In this document: piece by piece, positions 46,833-56,096 of the stretch
How positions within the stretch are numbered: position 1 is the stretch's first letter
Layout of the letters: each line of letters starts with the position of its first letter
DNA from: Pseudomonas sp. N3-W
Lineage (GTDB): Bacteria > Pseudomonadota > Gammaproteobacteria > Pseudomonadales > Pseudomonadaceae
Length of the DNA stretch: 64,000 bases
Direction: 5' to 3'
Assembly (NCBI RefSeq): GCF_024970185.1
Contig: NZ_CP103965.1
Span: 1,422,001 to 1,486,000 of the forward strand
Position numbers and translations under genes: made by a program
Notes under the pieces: generated by a model
The model's input: only the letters and a program-made list of their open reading frames with translations
Databases searched by the model: none
Told to the model about the DNA's origin: nothing

Positions 46833-47960
46833 TTACTGAGGCGAAGCTTCAGTTTTAGGTTTGCCGAAGTGCCACTCGTAGACCACGAACTTGAAGTCTT
46901 TCAGGTCGCCCTTGGCGTCGAAGCTCAGGTCGCCAGTCGGGGTCTTGAAGGTGCCTGCGTGAATGGCTTCGGCCACTTTGGCAGGGTCTTCGCTCTTGGC
47001 AGCTGCGATACCACCGGCAATGACTTCAACAGCCGAGTAGGAAGGGAATACGAACGGGCCGCTCGGGTCTTCTTTCTTGGCTTTGAACGCGTCAGCCAGG
47101 GCGACGTTGGCCGGATCCTGGTCGAAGGATTTCGGCAGGGTCACCAGCAGGCCTTCGGAAGCGTCTTTGGCGATCTGCGAAATGGAGTCGTTACCCACGC
47201 CTTCCGGACCCATGAACTTGGCTTTCAGGCCTTTTTCCTGGGCTTGACGCAGGATCAGACCCAGCTCCGGGTGGTAGCCGCCGTAGTAGACGAAGTCGAC
47301 GTTGGCTTGCTTGAGCTTGGAAATGATCGAGGAGAAGTCTTTGTCGCCAGCGTTGATGCCTTCGAACACGGCGACTTTCACGCCATCTTTCTCGAGGGTC
47401 TGTTTAACGGCGGTGGCGATGCCTTCACCGTATTGCTGTTTGTCGTGCAGGACAGCAACGATTTTCGGTTTGACGAACTTGGCGATGTAGTTACCAGCGG
47501 CAGGGCCCTGGGCGCTGTCCAGGCCGATGGTGCGGAACACCATTTTGTAACCACGGGCGGTGATGTCCGGGCTGGTGGCAGCCGGGGTGATCATGATCAC
47601 GCCTTCGTCTTCGTAGATGTCGGAAGCAGGTTGAGTGGAGCTGGAGCACAGGTGACCGACCACGAACTTGACGCCGTCGTTGACGACTTTGTTCGCAACA
47701 GCCACCGCTTGTTTCGGATCGCAGGCATCGTCGTATTCAACGGCTTCGAGTTTCTTGCCGTCGACGCCGCCCTTGGCGTTGATCTGTTCGATGGCCATTC
47801 TGGCGCCACTGAACTGCATGTCGCCGTATTGGGCTACAGGACCGGTTTTAGGGCCGGCGATGCCGATCTTGATGGTGTCGGCTGCGAACGAATGGCTGGC
47901 AACCCCGGCCAGAACCATAGCGGCAAACAGTTTGGAAATCTGCTTAGTAGCCTTAGTCAT
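46833..47960 (-). CDS. braC: Branched-chain amino-acid binding protein BraC
   Basis: 375 residues with a signal peptide (about 1-26, ending SFAADTIK). Type I periplasmic binding protein; 'IKIGIAGPKTGPVAQYGDMQFSGARMAIEQINAKGGVDGKKLEAV' is the Leu/Ile/Val-binding signature. It supplies ligand to LivHMGF encoded downstream. First gene of the locus, with a GTGGAG ribosome site and a roughly 350-bp upstream region containing a perfect 16-bp palindrome. Confidence 0.95.
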   Translation of the reverse strand: MTKATKQISKLFAAMVLAGVASHSFAADTIKIGIAGPKTGPVAQYGDMQFSGARMAIEQINAKGGVDGKKLEAVEYDDACDPKQAVAVANKVVNDGVKFVVGHLCSSSTQPASDIYEDEGVIMITPAATSPDITARGYKMVFRTIGLDSAQGPAAGNYIAKFVKPKIVAVLHDKQQYGEGIATAVKQTLEKDGVKVAVFEGINAGDKDFSSIISKLKQANVDFVYYGGYHPELGLILRQAQEKGLKAKFMGPEGVGNDSISQIAKDASEGLLVTLPKSFDQDPANVALADAFKAKKEDPSGPFVFPSYSAVEVIAGGIAAAKSEDPAKVAEAIHAGTFKTPTGDLSFDAKGDLKDFKFVVYEWHFGKPKTEASPQ

Positions 47961-48310
47961 AGTGCTCCACTCTTACTGTTGTAGTTTTTATAGTCCTGGC
48001 GCCGTAGCAGCAGAACCGGGTCAGATATCTTCGATACCTTCCGGAAAATGCCCCCGGCAACTGTACCGGTACAGTGTAGAGCGCCAATTGTTGGCCTGGG
48101 AAGCTGGCGCCAGGGGGCAAAACCTGAGGGTGTCGCTATTTTGAAAGAAAAATACAGAATTGCGGCGGGCTGTTAGCTGGCTAATTGCTTGAAACCTCAG
48201 CATTCCCTGGCTTTCCTGCGTTTTTCTTTCGGTGACGCAATTGCATCCGGGTTTTTCTGCCAGACCACCGACGTTATCATTCACGCCGATTTCTTTTCCG
48301 GACAGGACCC
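47961..48310. other. braC / DUF2288 divergent intergenic region
   Basis: 350 bp with no gene recognised. Contains the 16-bp palindrome at 48060-48075 and presumably both divergent promoters. Confidence 0.5.
48060..48075. promoter_or_regulatory. Perfect 16-bp palindrome, candidate operator
   Basis: ACTGTACCGGTACAGT is its own reverse complement. It lies about 100 bp upstream of braC and 235 bp upstream of the DUF2288 gene. It has the form of a dimeric regulator site; the protein is unknown. Confidence 0.45.
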
Positions 48311-48619
48311 ATGACTCAAGAACCTAGCACCCTCTATGCCAAGCTGCTTGGTGAGACCGCATCTATTAGCTGGAAGGAACTGGAACCGTTCTTCGCCAAG
48401 GGTGCCCTATTGTGGGTCGACCCAGCCCTGGATTTGATCGCAGCCGCAGAGGCCGTGGCTCAGGATGAAGGGGAGAAAGTCGCTGCCTGGCTGGCTGCCG
48501 ACAAGGTCGCCAAGCTCTCTGAAACGCGGGCGCTGGATCTTTTCGAGCGCGATCCGGAGCTGTGGGCAGTGGTGGTTTCGCCGTGGATTCTGATCCAGGA
48601 AAGGGCGGCCGCCAAATAG
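48311..48619 (+). CDS. DUF2288 family protein
   Basis: 102 residues. 'LYAKLLGETASISWKELEPFFAKGALLWVDPALDLIAAAEAVAQD' is the DUF2288 pattern. A small, soluble, helical protein of unknown role, widespread in gamma-proteobacteria and cyanobacteria as I recall. Single gene; AGGACCC ribosome site. Confidence 0.85.
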   Translation: MTQEPSTLYAKLLGETASISWKELEPFFAKGALLWVDPALDLIAAAEAVAQDEGEKVAAWLAADKVAKLSETRALDLFERDPELWAVVVSPWILIQERAAAK

Positions 48620-48927
48620 ACTGCGCTTTATTGGTGCGCGTGACTTGCCGGGAAAAGTGTGTAGCCGAGTAGCGTGATGGCATGTTGCCGTGGAGAAAGG
48701 CCACAGAAGGGTCTTGAAGAGGGTGACGTGCGCGTAACGGGAACAGTTTTGCGAGCTGCCTGCGGGCTGCTTAATTGTTTCTGGATGTTTGGATTTGTGG
48801 TGCAGGTGAGGCCGTCATCGCGAGCAAGCTCGCTCCCATATTTGACCGCACTCATTCAGACAGAATGCGGTCAACTGTGGGAGCGAGCCTGCTCGCGATT
48901 GGGGGCAACCCGGTCTCGCGCCGGACC
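48620..48927. other. Intergenic region with two REP units
   Basis: 308 bp. REP units at about 48811-48840 and 48875-48900 are arranged tail-outward, reverse unit first, the opposite order from the usual doublet. No gene recognised. Confidence 0.6.
48811..48900. repeat. Outward-facing REP pair
   Basis: An inverted unit (CGCGAGCAAGCTCGCTCCCA, about 48819-48838) comes first and a forward unit (TGTGGGAGCGAGCCTGCTCG, from 48877) second, spaced by about 35 bp. Confidence 0.8.
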
Positions 48928-51123
48928 TTAAAACGTCTTGCCAGTATGGTTATTCAACGAAATAACCTTGGTCTTGCCAATCCGGTGGCGGTAGATCTCG
49001 CGCAGGTACTTGATCGCCTTCTTCACGCAATCGCGCGACAGGCGAATGTCGTTGATCGAGACGAACTTGTCCTTGTCGTTGATCAGCTCGCGGTACTTCT
49101 TCTCGTACATCGGCTTGATCGCGTACCAGTTGGTGTCGAGGATTTTCGCCGGGTTTTCGAATTCGTTGAGCAGGTCGTCGATCAGGCCTTCGTCAAACTC
49201 TTCATTGATGATGAAGTCGAGGATCGAGTTGTCCAGGGTCTCGTCGAAGCGGTACGGATTTTTCGCAAAGCAGCGCTTGATGAAGGCCACGATCAGGGTC
49301 AGGAAGTCGTCCGACAGGCACGGGCTCTTGGCGATCAAGGTGGTCAGCGACAGGTTGGCCGAAGCGCCGATCACCAGTGCGTAACGCTTGAGCGTGGTGT
49401 TGGGGAACAGGCTGTTAAGGTGGGTCTTCAAGCGGTTGAGGTCCATGTAGGACAGCTTGTAGTCCTTGGGCAGCGAGACGATCGACACCACTGACGAGCA
49501 GTTCTTGAAGAAATGCAGGTCGTGCAACGCGGCCGCGTCGTAGCCGGAATTCTTGTACTGCTCAAGCGAGGCGCGATAGCGCTTGGACTCGATCGGCAGC
49601 AGGCTGATGCCTTCGATGGCCTGGGTGACCTTGTTGAAGTGCGGCAGGTCGATGGAGCGGAAGAACAGGTCGTCGATGTTCAGGCGCTGCGGCTCTTTGT
49701 CGAATACCTTGAACTTGTCGCTGCTCGGCGGCGGCGTTTCCGGCACCACGGATTCGGCATAGGCAATCGCCACCGGGCCGGCGAGGCTCATGAACAGATC
49801 GTTGGCGTCCAGGCGAATGGTTTCGCCGATGTCGATACCGGCACGACGGAAATAGTTCTGGTCGTAGTCAGTGGTGACCGCCTGCGCCGTCAGAATGTTG
49901 AAGATCTGCTGCGAGATGTACTGGTTCGCGTGCTTTTCCATCGCGTTGACGTCGATGTTCTGAATGTTGCCGTCATCGCTTTCTTCGGCATAACGCATGA
50001 TGTCGTTGGAGATCAGCATCATCGCGTTCCATGGACGAATACGGCCCATGACGCTGGCTTCGCTGCTGTCTTCATTGTCGAAGTTGTAGGAAAAGTCCCA
50101 TTCTTCCGACAGGTATTTGCACAGCAGGCGACCGGCGTTGATGTGCAGCGCCTCGGACATTTCGCTGCGGTGATCGGAAATGTTCGGCAGTACACAGATG
50201 CCGCTGGTGAAGATCGGCTCGAAGACGAAGGAGTGGCCGCTCTTGCTGTCGTGCTCGTCCACCGGTTTGGTGTCGAACGTCTTGTTCATGTACGAGTGCT
50301 GCTGGGCCAGGCCGAATTCCGAGGCCATGCCCGAGCCCGTTCCGCCGCCGGCACTGAAGATCGAGAAATACAGGCGCGACTGGTTGGCCTTGATGCCGCA
50401 GCTGTCGATCAGGTACGAGTGAATCATTTTCCAGTCCGGGCTGGAGAAACGCTGGGTGTCCTTGTTCAGGATGATCTTGGCCAGGTACTGGCCGAGGATC
50501 GGCGCGTTACCGGCGCCACCGGCATGGACTTCCGACAAGTCCATGATTTTCATTTTGCTGTAGTCGCGCAAAAAGCCGCTTTTTTCGCCCTTGCGCGAGA
50601 AGCGGATGCGCCCGGCGATGTCCTTGTCCAGGTCGCCCAGCATCACCAGCGGCTCGACCAGGAACACCGGTTTGGTCGCCTTGTTCGGGCCCAGGCGCAG
50701 GTTGTTGCGGATCCACTGTGCCGGGCTGTAGCCCTTTTCGGCGTAGCGTTTGTCCGGCGACAGGCGATCTTCGTTGTTGAATTCGTTGAGGTAGAACTTG
50801 CGGGCGTTGTACACCAACTCCGCCACGTCCAGCGCAATGTTGGAGCCGCAACGGCCCAGGCCGATCAGGCACACCGAGGGGAATTCCTGCTCGTTGTGCT
50901 GTTCGCTGTCGCCTTCCTGATGCGGTGGGCGCGGGAACACCATGTCGCGCAGGCCGTCGAGGTTATCGAGGATGCGGTCGGTATTGGTTTCGGTGAAGTA
51001 CAGGTATTGCTGGGTTGCCAGCGGGCGCGATGCAATCAATGGCTTTGACGGGGCGGGGCTGTTGGCCGCGGGGCTCAGGGTCAGATCGGATACCGCAGTG
51101 GCCGGATTGTTCTTGGAAGTCAT
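48928..51123 (-). CDS. Tubulin/FtsZ-like GTPase superfamily protein
   Basis: 731 residues, far longer than FtsZ. A disordered N-terminus (1-35, Ser/Pro/Ala-rich) precedes a GTPase-like core. The T1-like loop is 'LIGLGRCGSN' (87-95), the T3-like loop is 'GGAGNAP' near 202-208, and the tubulin signature 'AGGGTGSG' is at 258-265, all in the order of FtsZ/tubulin. I could not place the catalytic NxDxxD/E loop with confidence. The C-terminal half (about 430-731) lacks recognisable motifs and could be a specific interaction region. No signal peptide or clear membrane segment. It fits large tubulin-like families predicted to remodel membranes. Neighbour upstream is an MHYT-GGDEF-EAL gene on the same strand. 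Confidence 0.8.
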   Translation of the reverse strand: MTSKNNPATAVSDLTLSPAANSPAPSKPLIASRPLATQQYLYFTETNTDRILDNLDGLRDMVFPRPPHQEGDSEQHNEQEFPSVCLIGLGRCGSNIALDVAELVYNARKFYLNEFNNEDRLSPDKRYAEKGYSPAQWIRNNLRLGPNKATKPVFLVEPLVMLGDLDKDIAGRIRFSRKGEKSGFLRDYSKMKIMDLSEVHAGGAGNAPILGQYLAKIILNKDTQRFSSPDWKMIHSYLIDSCGIKANQSRLYFSIFSAGGGTGSGMASEFGLAQQHSYMNKTFDTKPVDEHDSKSGHSFVFEPIFTSGICVLPNISDHRSEMSEALHINAGRLLCKYLSEEWDFSYNFDNEDSSEASVMGRIRPWNAMMLISNDIMRYAEESDDGNIQNIDVNAMEKHANQYISQQIFNILTAQAVTTDYDQNYFRRAGIDIGETIRLDANDLFMSLAGPVAIAYAESVVPETPPPSSDKFKVFDKEPQRLNIDDLFFRSIDLPHFNKVTQAIEGISLLPIESKRYRASLEQYKNSGYDAAALHDLHFFKNCSSVVSIVSLPKDYKLSYMDLNRLKTHLNSLFPNTTLKRYALVIGASANLSLTTLIAKSPCLSDDFLTLIVAFIKRCFAKNPYRFDETLDNSILDFIINEEFDEGLIDDLLNEFENPAKILDTNWYAIKPMYEKKYRELINDKDKFVSINDIRLSRDCVKKAIKYLREIYRHRIGKTKVISLNNHTGKTF

Positions 51124-51399
51124 TGTACGCCATATACCTGGACTGGTTGGCTCGCCGACCTGGTGCGACGAGCCATCACGGAATGGATTCTCGCGACTTG
51201 TAGCGCGATATTTGCCCAGACGTCAGGGACTTGGCCTGAACGTTACTTGGGGGAATCCTTTCCTGAATCATGATGAATCGGCCAATATTCGGCGATCTTT
51301 AATCAAAAGGAGGCAAGATGATGGCAACCCTGTCAGGCGAGTGCCCAAACGTGTGGGAGCGGCTTGACCTGCGGTCATCACCAGGAGTCGCGCGCGCCC
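51124..51399. other. Upstream region of the tubulin-like gene
   Basis: 276 bp between the c-di-GMP gene stop and the tubulin-like start; the promoter of the latter must lie here. A partial REP (GTGTGGGAGCGGCTTGACC) occurs at about 51352. A plus-strand AAAAGGAGG at 51305 precedes a 44-codon ORF that I do not credit. Confidence 0.5.
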
Positions 51400-53682
51400 T
51401 CAGCGGATTGGACGCACAACCGATCCGCCTCCATGGGGGCCAGGGCTTTTAGGAAAAGGATCCGGCGACGTTAGTGCCGTTATACCGCGAGCCAGACTCA
51501 GAGGGCTGACCGAGTGACTGTGTTTGCGTTGGTTGATTTCGTGTAGCACCGGCAGTAACTCCTCCAGTGACACCGGCCGACTGAGCAGATAACCCTGGAC
51601 GAAATCGCAACCGTGGCGCTCCAGGAATTCGTATTGCTCCAGGGTTTCGACGCCTTCGGTAACCACCTGCAAATGCAGGGTGTGGGCCATGACAATGATT
51701 GCCTGGACGATCTCCATGTCCTGGGTGGCCTTGGGGATATCCTGGATGAATGAACGGTCGATTTTCAGCGTATTGAGTGGCAGGCGCTTGAGATAGGCCA
51801 GGGACGAATATCCGGTGCCGAAGTCGTCGATCGACAGGGAAACTCCGAGGGCGCGGATCTGCCGCAACAGCACCAGCGTATTGGCGATGTTGCCCATCAG
51901 CGCGTTTTCGGTCACTTCCAGTTCCAGCCGCTGGGGCGCGACGCCGGCCAGGCGCAGGGCATGTTCGATTTCGTCGGCCAGCTCTTCCCGGGCCAGGTTC
52001 AGCGGCGAACAGTTCACGGCGATTTTCAGCTCCTCGCATCCCTGTCGGGAGAGTGTGCCCAAGTCCTCGCAGGCTTTGCGCAGCACCCAGTTGTCGAGCT
52101 CGGCAATCAGGCCGTTGTTTTCGGCGATGCTGATGAAACGGTCCGGGGGAAGCAGGCCAAGGACCGGATGCTGCCAGCGGATCAGGGCTTCCAGCTTGGT
52201 GACCTGCCCGGTTTTGAGGTCGTAGATCGGCTGGTAGTAGAGCATCAGCCCGGCTTCCTCGCGCAGGGCGTAGCGCAATTCTTCTTCGAGTTGCAGTTCC
52301 AGTGTGGCGCGGGTTTTCATGTTGGAGCTGAAAAAATGCAAGCTGTTACGTCCGCTGCCCTTGGACTGGTACAGCGCCAGATCGGCGTTTTTCAGCAGGT
52401 CCTCGCACGTGTTGCCGTCTTCGGGGAACAGGCTGATGCCGATGCTGGTGGTCATGACCATGCGCCGCCCGGCCAACTCGATCGGCTCTTTCATTTTCAA
52501 CATGATGCGCTGGGCCATGTGTCGCGCTTCCTCGCGCTCGCGCAGGCCGATAAGAATGCAGAACTCGTCGCCGCCGAACCGCGCCACGACATCGTCGTGG
52601 CTGCGTACCGACCCCTTGATGTGATGGGCGATGACTTTGAGCAATTCGTCGCCAGCGTCGTGGCCAAGGCTGTCATTGATTCGTTTGAAGTGATCGATGT
52701 CGAGGAACATCACGGCCAGCATGCCGCCTTCGGTGGTTTTCTCGATGAGCTTTTCGGCAAAGATCTGGTTGAAACCCCGACGATTGATCAGATTGGTCAG
52801 GGCGTCGTAGTGCGCCACCTGTTGCAGCGACATGCGCGCCTGATCAAGCTGGCTGAGCAGGGCATTGACCCGGCGCAGGTCGCGCTCCTTGTTTTGCAGC
52901 TTTTTGTCGGCCAGCGCTGCGCTGATCACGCTGCCGATGATCAGCAGCATGATGACCGCCACCGTCAGCCCCAACTGCAGGTGATTGTTGGCGCTTGGCG
53001 CGATCAGCACGCTACCGACAGGCACCACCAGGTTGAGCGCGGCCATGGCGGTGAAGTGCATGCCGATGATGCCCGCGCCCAGCACCAGGCTGGTGGCGTA
53101 TTTGAGCAATTGATGGAACATGCCGCTGCCGTCGCGAAGGTGCCGGGCAATCGACAACGTGGCCAGGCTGGCAGCGATGCCGATCAGGATCGACAGGACG
53201 AACAACCCGGGTTGGTAATAAGCCTTGGCACTGGATTGCAGGGCGGCCATGCCGACGTAGTGCATGCTGGCGATGCCAAAGCCGATCCAGACCGACGTCC
53301 GGACGTACTGCCAGAGGGTATGCCGGGGCTGGCCAAGGCTATACATCGCCAGCAGCGAAGCGCCGGAGGCGAAGAATAGCGAGAGCAAAATGGTCGGGAG
53401 TCTGTAGTGGACCTCCAGGGGCACCTGAAAGGCCAGCATGCCGATGAAATGCATGGTCCAGAGGCCACCGGCCAGGCATGCGGCGCCGACCCAGCGCCAC
53501 AGTCGCTGCGAGGTGGGGTTGTCTGCATGCCCGACACGCTCGGCGGTGTCCAGGGTCGCAAAACTGGCCGCGCAGGCCACCAGGTAGGCGGCCAGCACCA
53601 AAAACGGATCATGTGTGCAGTTGAGTATGACCTGCCCGCTGCGCGGCAACTCGGTAATAAACTGCAAACCAAGCCAATCCAT
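51400..53682 (-). CDS. MHYT-GGDEF-EAL cyclic-di-GMP signalling protein
   Basis: 760 residues. N-terminal seven-helix MHYT sensor with three motifs: 'MHFIGM' (77-82), 'MHYVGM' (140-145) and 'MHFTAM' (208-213), proposed to bind copper and sense O2, CO or NO. Diguanylate cyclase domain with intact 'GGDEF' (370-374); the residues at the expected RxxD inhibitory-site spacing read SHDD, so product inhibition may be lost. C-terminal EAL domain with 'EALIRW' (498-) and 'DDFGTGYSSL', apparently active. It resembles the MucR/YkoW architecture. Located 276 bp upstream of the tubulin-like gene. Confidence 0.93.
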   Translation of the reverse strand: MDWLGLQFITELPRSGQVILNCTHDPFLVLAAYLVACAASFATLDTAERVGHADNPTSQRLWRWVGAACLAGGLWTMHFIGMLAFQVPLEVHYRLPTILLSLFFASGASLLAMYSLGQPRHTLWQYVRTSVWIGFGIASMHYVGMAALQSSAKAYYQPGLFVLSILIGIAASLATLSIARHLRDGSGMFHQLLKYATSLVLGAGIIGMHFTAMAALNLVVPVGSVLIAPSANNHLQLGLTVAVIMLLIIGSVISAALADKKLQNKERDLRRVNALLSQLDQARMSLQQVAHYDALTNLINRRGFNQIFAEKLIEKTTEGGMLAVMFLDIDHFKRINDSLGHDAGDELLKVIAHHIKGSVRSHDDVVARFGGDEFCILIGLREREEARHMAQRIMLKMKEPIELAGRRMVMTTSIGISLFPEDGNTCEDLLKNADLALYQSKGSGRNSLHFFSSNMKTRATLELQLEEELRYALREEAGLMLYYQPIYDLKTGQVTKLEALIRWQHPVLGLLPPDRFISIAENNGLIAELDNWVLRKACEDLGTLSRQGCEELKIAVNCSPLNLAREELADEIEHALRLAGVAPQRLELEVTENALMGNIANTLVLLRQIRALGVSLSIDDFGTGYSSLAYLKRLPLNTLKIDRSFIQDIPKATQDMEIVQAIIVMAHTLHLQVVTEGVETLEQYEFLERHGCDFVQGYLLSRPVSLEELLPVLHEINQRKHSHSVSPLSLARGITALTSPDPFPKSPGPHGGGSVVRPIR

Positions 53683-53830
53683 AGCATGCCCCGTCTCTGA
53701 GTCATCCTGGCCCGCGCCTTAGATGCTGGCGAATGGATGGAGTATAGAGGCCGTGCCAGGAGCGCAAGGGATGGTGGCACATTGGTGCCAATGATTTTGA
53801 AATTAGCCTGATAGCCGTTGGCGCTAAGGC

Positions 53831-54196
53831 TCAGGCGCTTTGTTCGTAAGGCATGTCGAAGGCTGGTTCCAGTGGTGGCAACCCGAACGCCGCTCGGGCT
53901 GCATCGCAATCGACGTTGGCTTCGCCATGCTCCCAGGATGCTTCGAACTCCCGGCAAGTGCTGGAGCGTTGCGCGTAGATCGAGCATTGCACGGTACTGC
54001 CCACTTCCCCTTTCAGGCTGATGCACCGGGTGGGCTTGCAGTCGGTGCCGAGCATCGCCACGCGGCTGGGACTGATGGAGGCGACCAGCTCATCGGGCAC
54101 CGTTCCCCCGGAAGAGGCGCATTCACCCCAGAAAAAAGACACGCGAAAATGAGAACAGCAGGCACCGCAATTCAGACACGGACTGGCTTCGGACAT
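53831..54196 (-). CDS. YkgJ family cysteine-cluster protein
   Basis: 121 residues. Cys motif 'CLNCGACCSHF' at the N-terminus, then 'CKPTRC' and 'CSIYAQRSSTCREF'. This CxxCxxC...C pattern defines the YkgJ/UPF0153 family, thought to bind zinc or an iron-sulfur cluster. Function unknown. Single gene. Confidence 0.88.
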   Translation of the reverse strand: MSEASPCLNCGACCSHFRVSFFWGECASSGGTVPDELVASISPSRVAMLGTDCKPTRCISLKGEVGSTVQCSIYAQRSSTCREFEASWEHGEANVDCDAARAAFGLPPLEPAFDMPYEQSA

Positions 54197-54569
54197 GGGC
54201 GATTATCTAAGGGGTGGGGACGCAGGGAGGGGGCTGGGAAGGTCGCTATTCTAGGCTTCGCAACGGCGTTGGGAAGGGGGGGCTGAAGGTATTTTTCAAC
54301 GCTTGGTCGGACGGCACAACATCACTGCAAGTCCCCTGTGGGAGCGAGCTTGCTCGCGATGACGGAGTGTCAGCCAACGAATAGGGCGACTGTTACGCCG
54401 CCATCGCGAGCAAGCTCGCTCCCACAGGGTTTTGTGGTGTCCGGAGGCCGGCGAGGGCGCCATGGCCTGCTATCAAACTGGCGAATGATCACAGACAGCT
54501 TTTGCACAGCTGACTAGATTGCAGACTCCGGGGGCAGTGACGCCTCATAACAATAAAAGAGACGGACCC
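54197..54569. other. Intergenic region with a REP doublet
   Basis: About 370 bp with the REP doublet at 54337-54425 (TGTGGGAGCGAGCTTGCTCG and inverted partner). The rest should contain the promoter of the MFS gene; no other feature seen. Confidence 0.65.
54337..54425. repeat. REP doublet (BIME)
   Basis: Two inverted REP units of the GTGGGAGCGAGCTTGCTCGCGA type, the same subtype as the tandem array at 19.8 kb. Confidence 0.85.
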
Positions 54570-55919
54570 ATGCAGAACTCGACCCAAGCGGCGAATGCCT
54601 GGCGCATTCTGTTCCTGTTGTTCCTGGCCAATCTGTTCAACTTCTTCGACCGCACCATCCCCGCGATCATCATCGAGCCGATCCGCCATGAATGGCAGCT
54701 CAGCGATTTTCAGCTGGGCATCATCGGCACCGCGTTCACCCTGGTTTATGCCATCGCCGGACTGCCGTTGGGGCGGCTGGCCGACACCGGTTCGCGCAGC
54801 AAACTCATGGGTTGGGGCCTGGCGGTGTGGAGCGGGCTGACGGCGGTCAACGGGTTGGTGGGCAGTTTCTGGGGTTTTCTGATCGTACGCATGGGCATCG
54901 GTATCGGCGAAGCCAGTTATGCACCGGCGGCCAACTCGCTGATCGGCGACCTGTTCCCGGCTCATCGTCGGGGGCGGGCGATGGGGATTTTCATGCTGGG
55001 TTTGCCGCTGGGGCTGTTGTTGGCGTTCTTCACCATCGGCGCCATGGTCAAGGCCTTCGACAGCTGGCGCGCTCCGTTCTTTATCGCTGCGGTGCCGGGG
55101 CTGATCCTGGCTATTTTCATGTTCTTCATCAAGGAACCGAAACGCGGCGCTGCCGAGAGTGTGCGCGTGTCTCAGGAGCGCGTGGGCCGGCCGATCCGCC
55201 GGGTGTTGGCCGTGCCGACTTTCTTGTGGCTGGTGCTGGCAGGGCTCTGTTTCAACTTCGCCACCTACGCCTGCAACTCGTTTCTGGTGCCGATGCTGCA
55301 GCGCTATTTTCTGATGCCGTTGCAGGAAGCCGCCGTGGCAACCGGGGTGATTGTCGGCATCACCGGCTTGTTCGGCCTGACCCTCGGCGGCTGGGTCGCC
55401 GACAAGATTCACCTGCGAGTGGCCAATGGACGTCTGCTGTTTGCCGCGTTCAGCCTGATCATCTCGACGGTGTGCACCGCTTGGGCGCTGCACGCCGGGC
55501 GGATCGAAATTGGCGTGTTCGTTGCGCTGTTCAGTGTGGGCTGGTTGTTTGCCTACAACTTCTATACCTGTGTGTACACGGCCATCCAGGACGTGGTCGA
55601 ACCACGCCTGCGGGCCACGGCCATGGCGCTGTTTTTTGCCGGGTTGTATTTGCTGGGTGGTGGATTGGGACCGGTGGTGGTGGGCGGTTTGTCCGATCAT
55701 TTTGCCCAGGTGGCGATGTCGCAGGCGGGCGCCGGGCAGATGACCGAGGCGTTCAAGGCGGTCGGATTGCATGACGCGATGTACCTGATCCCGGTGGCGC
55801 TGTTTTTCACCATGGTGTTTCTGTTTTTGGCGGCGCGGTGTTTTGTACGCGATGCGAAGCGGATGAAAGCGGGGTTGGTGGCTGAGGTTGAGCCAGAAGT
55901 TTCTGTGGCAACTGCCTGA
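54570..55919 (+). CDS. MFS transporter (Spinster-like)
   Basis: 449 residues from the ATG at 54570, with AAAAGAGACGG upstream. Twelve hydrophobic segments. 'FNFFDRTIPAIIIEPIRHEWQLSDFQLGIIGTAFTLVYAIAGLPLGRLAD' contains the MFS motif A and the DR motif common in Spinster-type transporters. Motif 'RMGIGIGEASYAPAANSLIGDLFP' is also characteristic. Substrate unknown. No regulator adjacent. Confidence 0.85.
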   Translation: MQNSTQAANAWRILFLLFLANLFNFFDRTIPAIIIEPIRHEWQLSDFQLGIIGTAFTLVYAIAGLPLGRLADTGSRSKLMGWGLAVWSGLTAVNGLVGSFWGFLIVRMGIGIGEASYAPAANSLIGDLFPAHRRGRAMGIFMLGLPLGLLLAFFTIGAMVKAFDSWRAPFFIAAVPGLILAIFMFFIKEPKRGAAESVRVSQERVGRPIRRVLAVPTFLWLVLAGLCFNFATYACNSFLVPMLQRYFLMPLQEAAVATGVIVGITGLFGLTLGGWVADKIHLRVANGRLLFAAFSLIISTVCTAWALHAGRIEIGVFVALFSVGWLFAYNFYTCVYTAIQDVVEPRLRATAMALFFAGLYLLGGGLGPVVVGGLSDHFAQVAMSQAGAGQMTEAFKAVGLHDAMYLIPVALFFTMVFLFLAARCFVRDAKRMKAGLVAEVEPEVSVATA

Positions 55920-55982
55920 TCGCGAAGAGGCAATCCGTTGCCCCGCAAAAAAACAGGCCTGCCACATTTGGAGTGCGTTCCC

Positions 55983-56010
55983 TGTGGGAGCGGGCTTGCC
56001 CGCGAAGAGG
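55983..56010. repeat. Single REP unit
   Basis: TGTGGGAGCGGGCTTGCCCG followed by CGAAGAGG; solitary, between MFS and rapA gene ends. Confidence 0.7.
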
Positions 56011-56042
56011 CCGTCAGCAACGGCACAAAAAATGAAGTGAAT

Positions 56043-56075
56043 AAAAAAGGCCCGCATCGCTGCGGGCCTTCTTTT
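56043..56075. terminator. Terminator downstream of rapA
   Basis: AAAAAAGGCCCGCA-TCGC-TGCGGGCCTTCTTTT, symmetric, between convergent gene ends. Confidence 0.85.
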
Positions 56076-56096
56076 ATAGCGGTGCAGCAGAGGGGA

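Noticed and set aside
51318..51452. 44-codon plus-strand ORF with AAAAGGAGG upstream
   Set aside because: Good ribosome site, but the ORF runs through a partial REP and into the antisense end of the c-di-GMP gene, and the peptide is not protein-like.
54489..56057. 522-residue minus-strand frame opposite the MFS gene
   Set aside because: Antisense shadow; the MFS on the plus strand has family motifs and a ribosome site.
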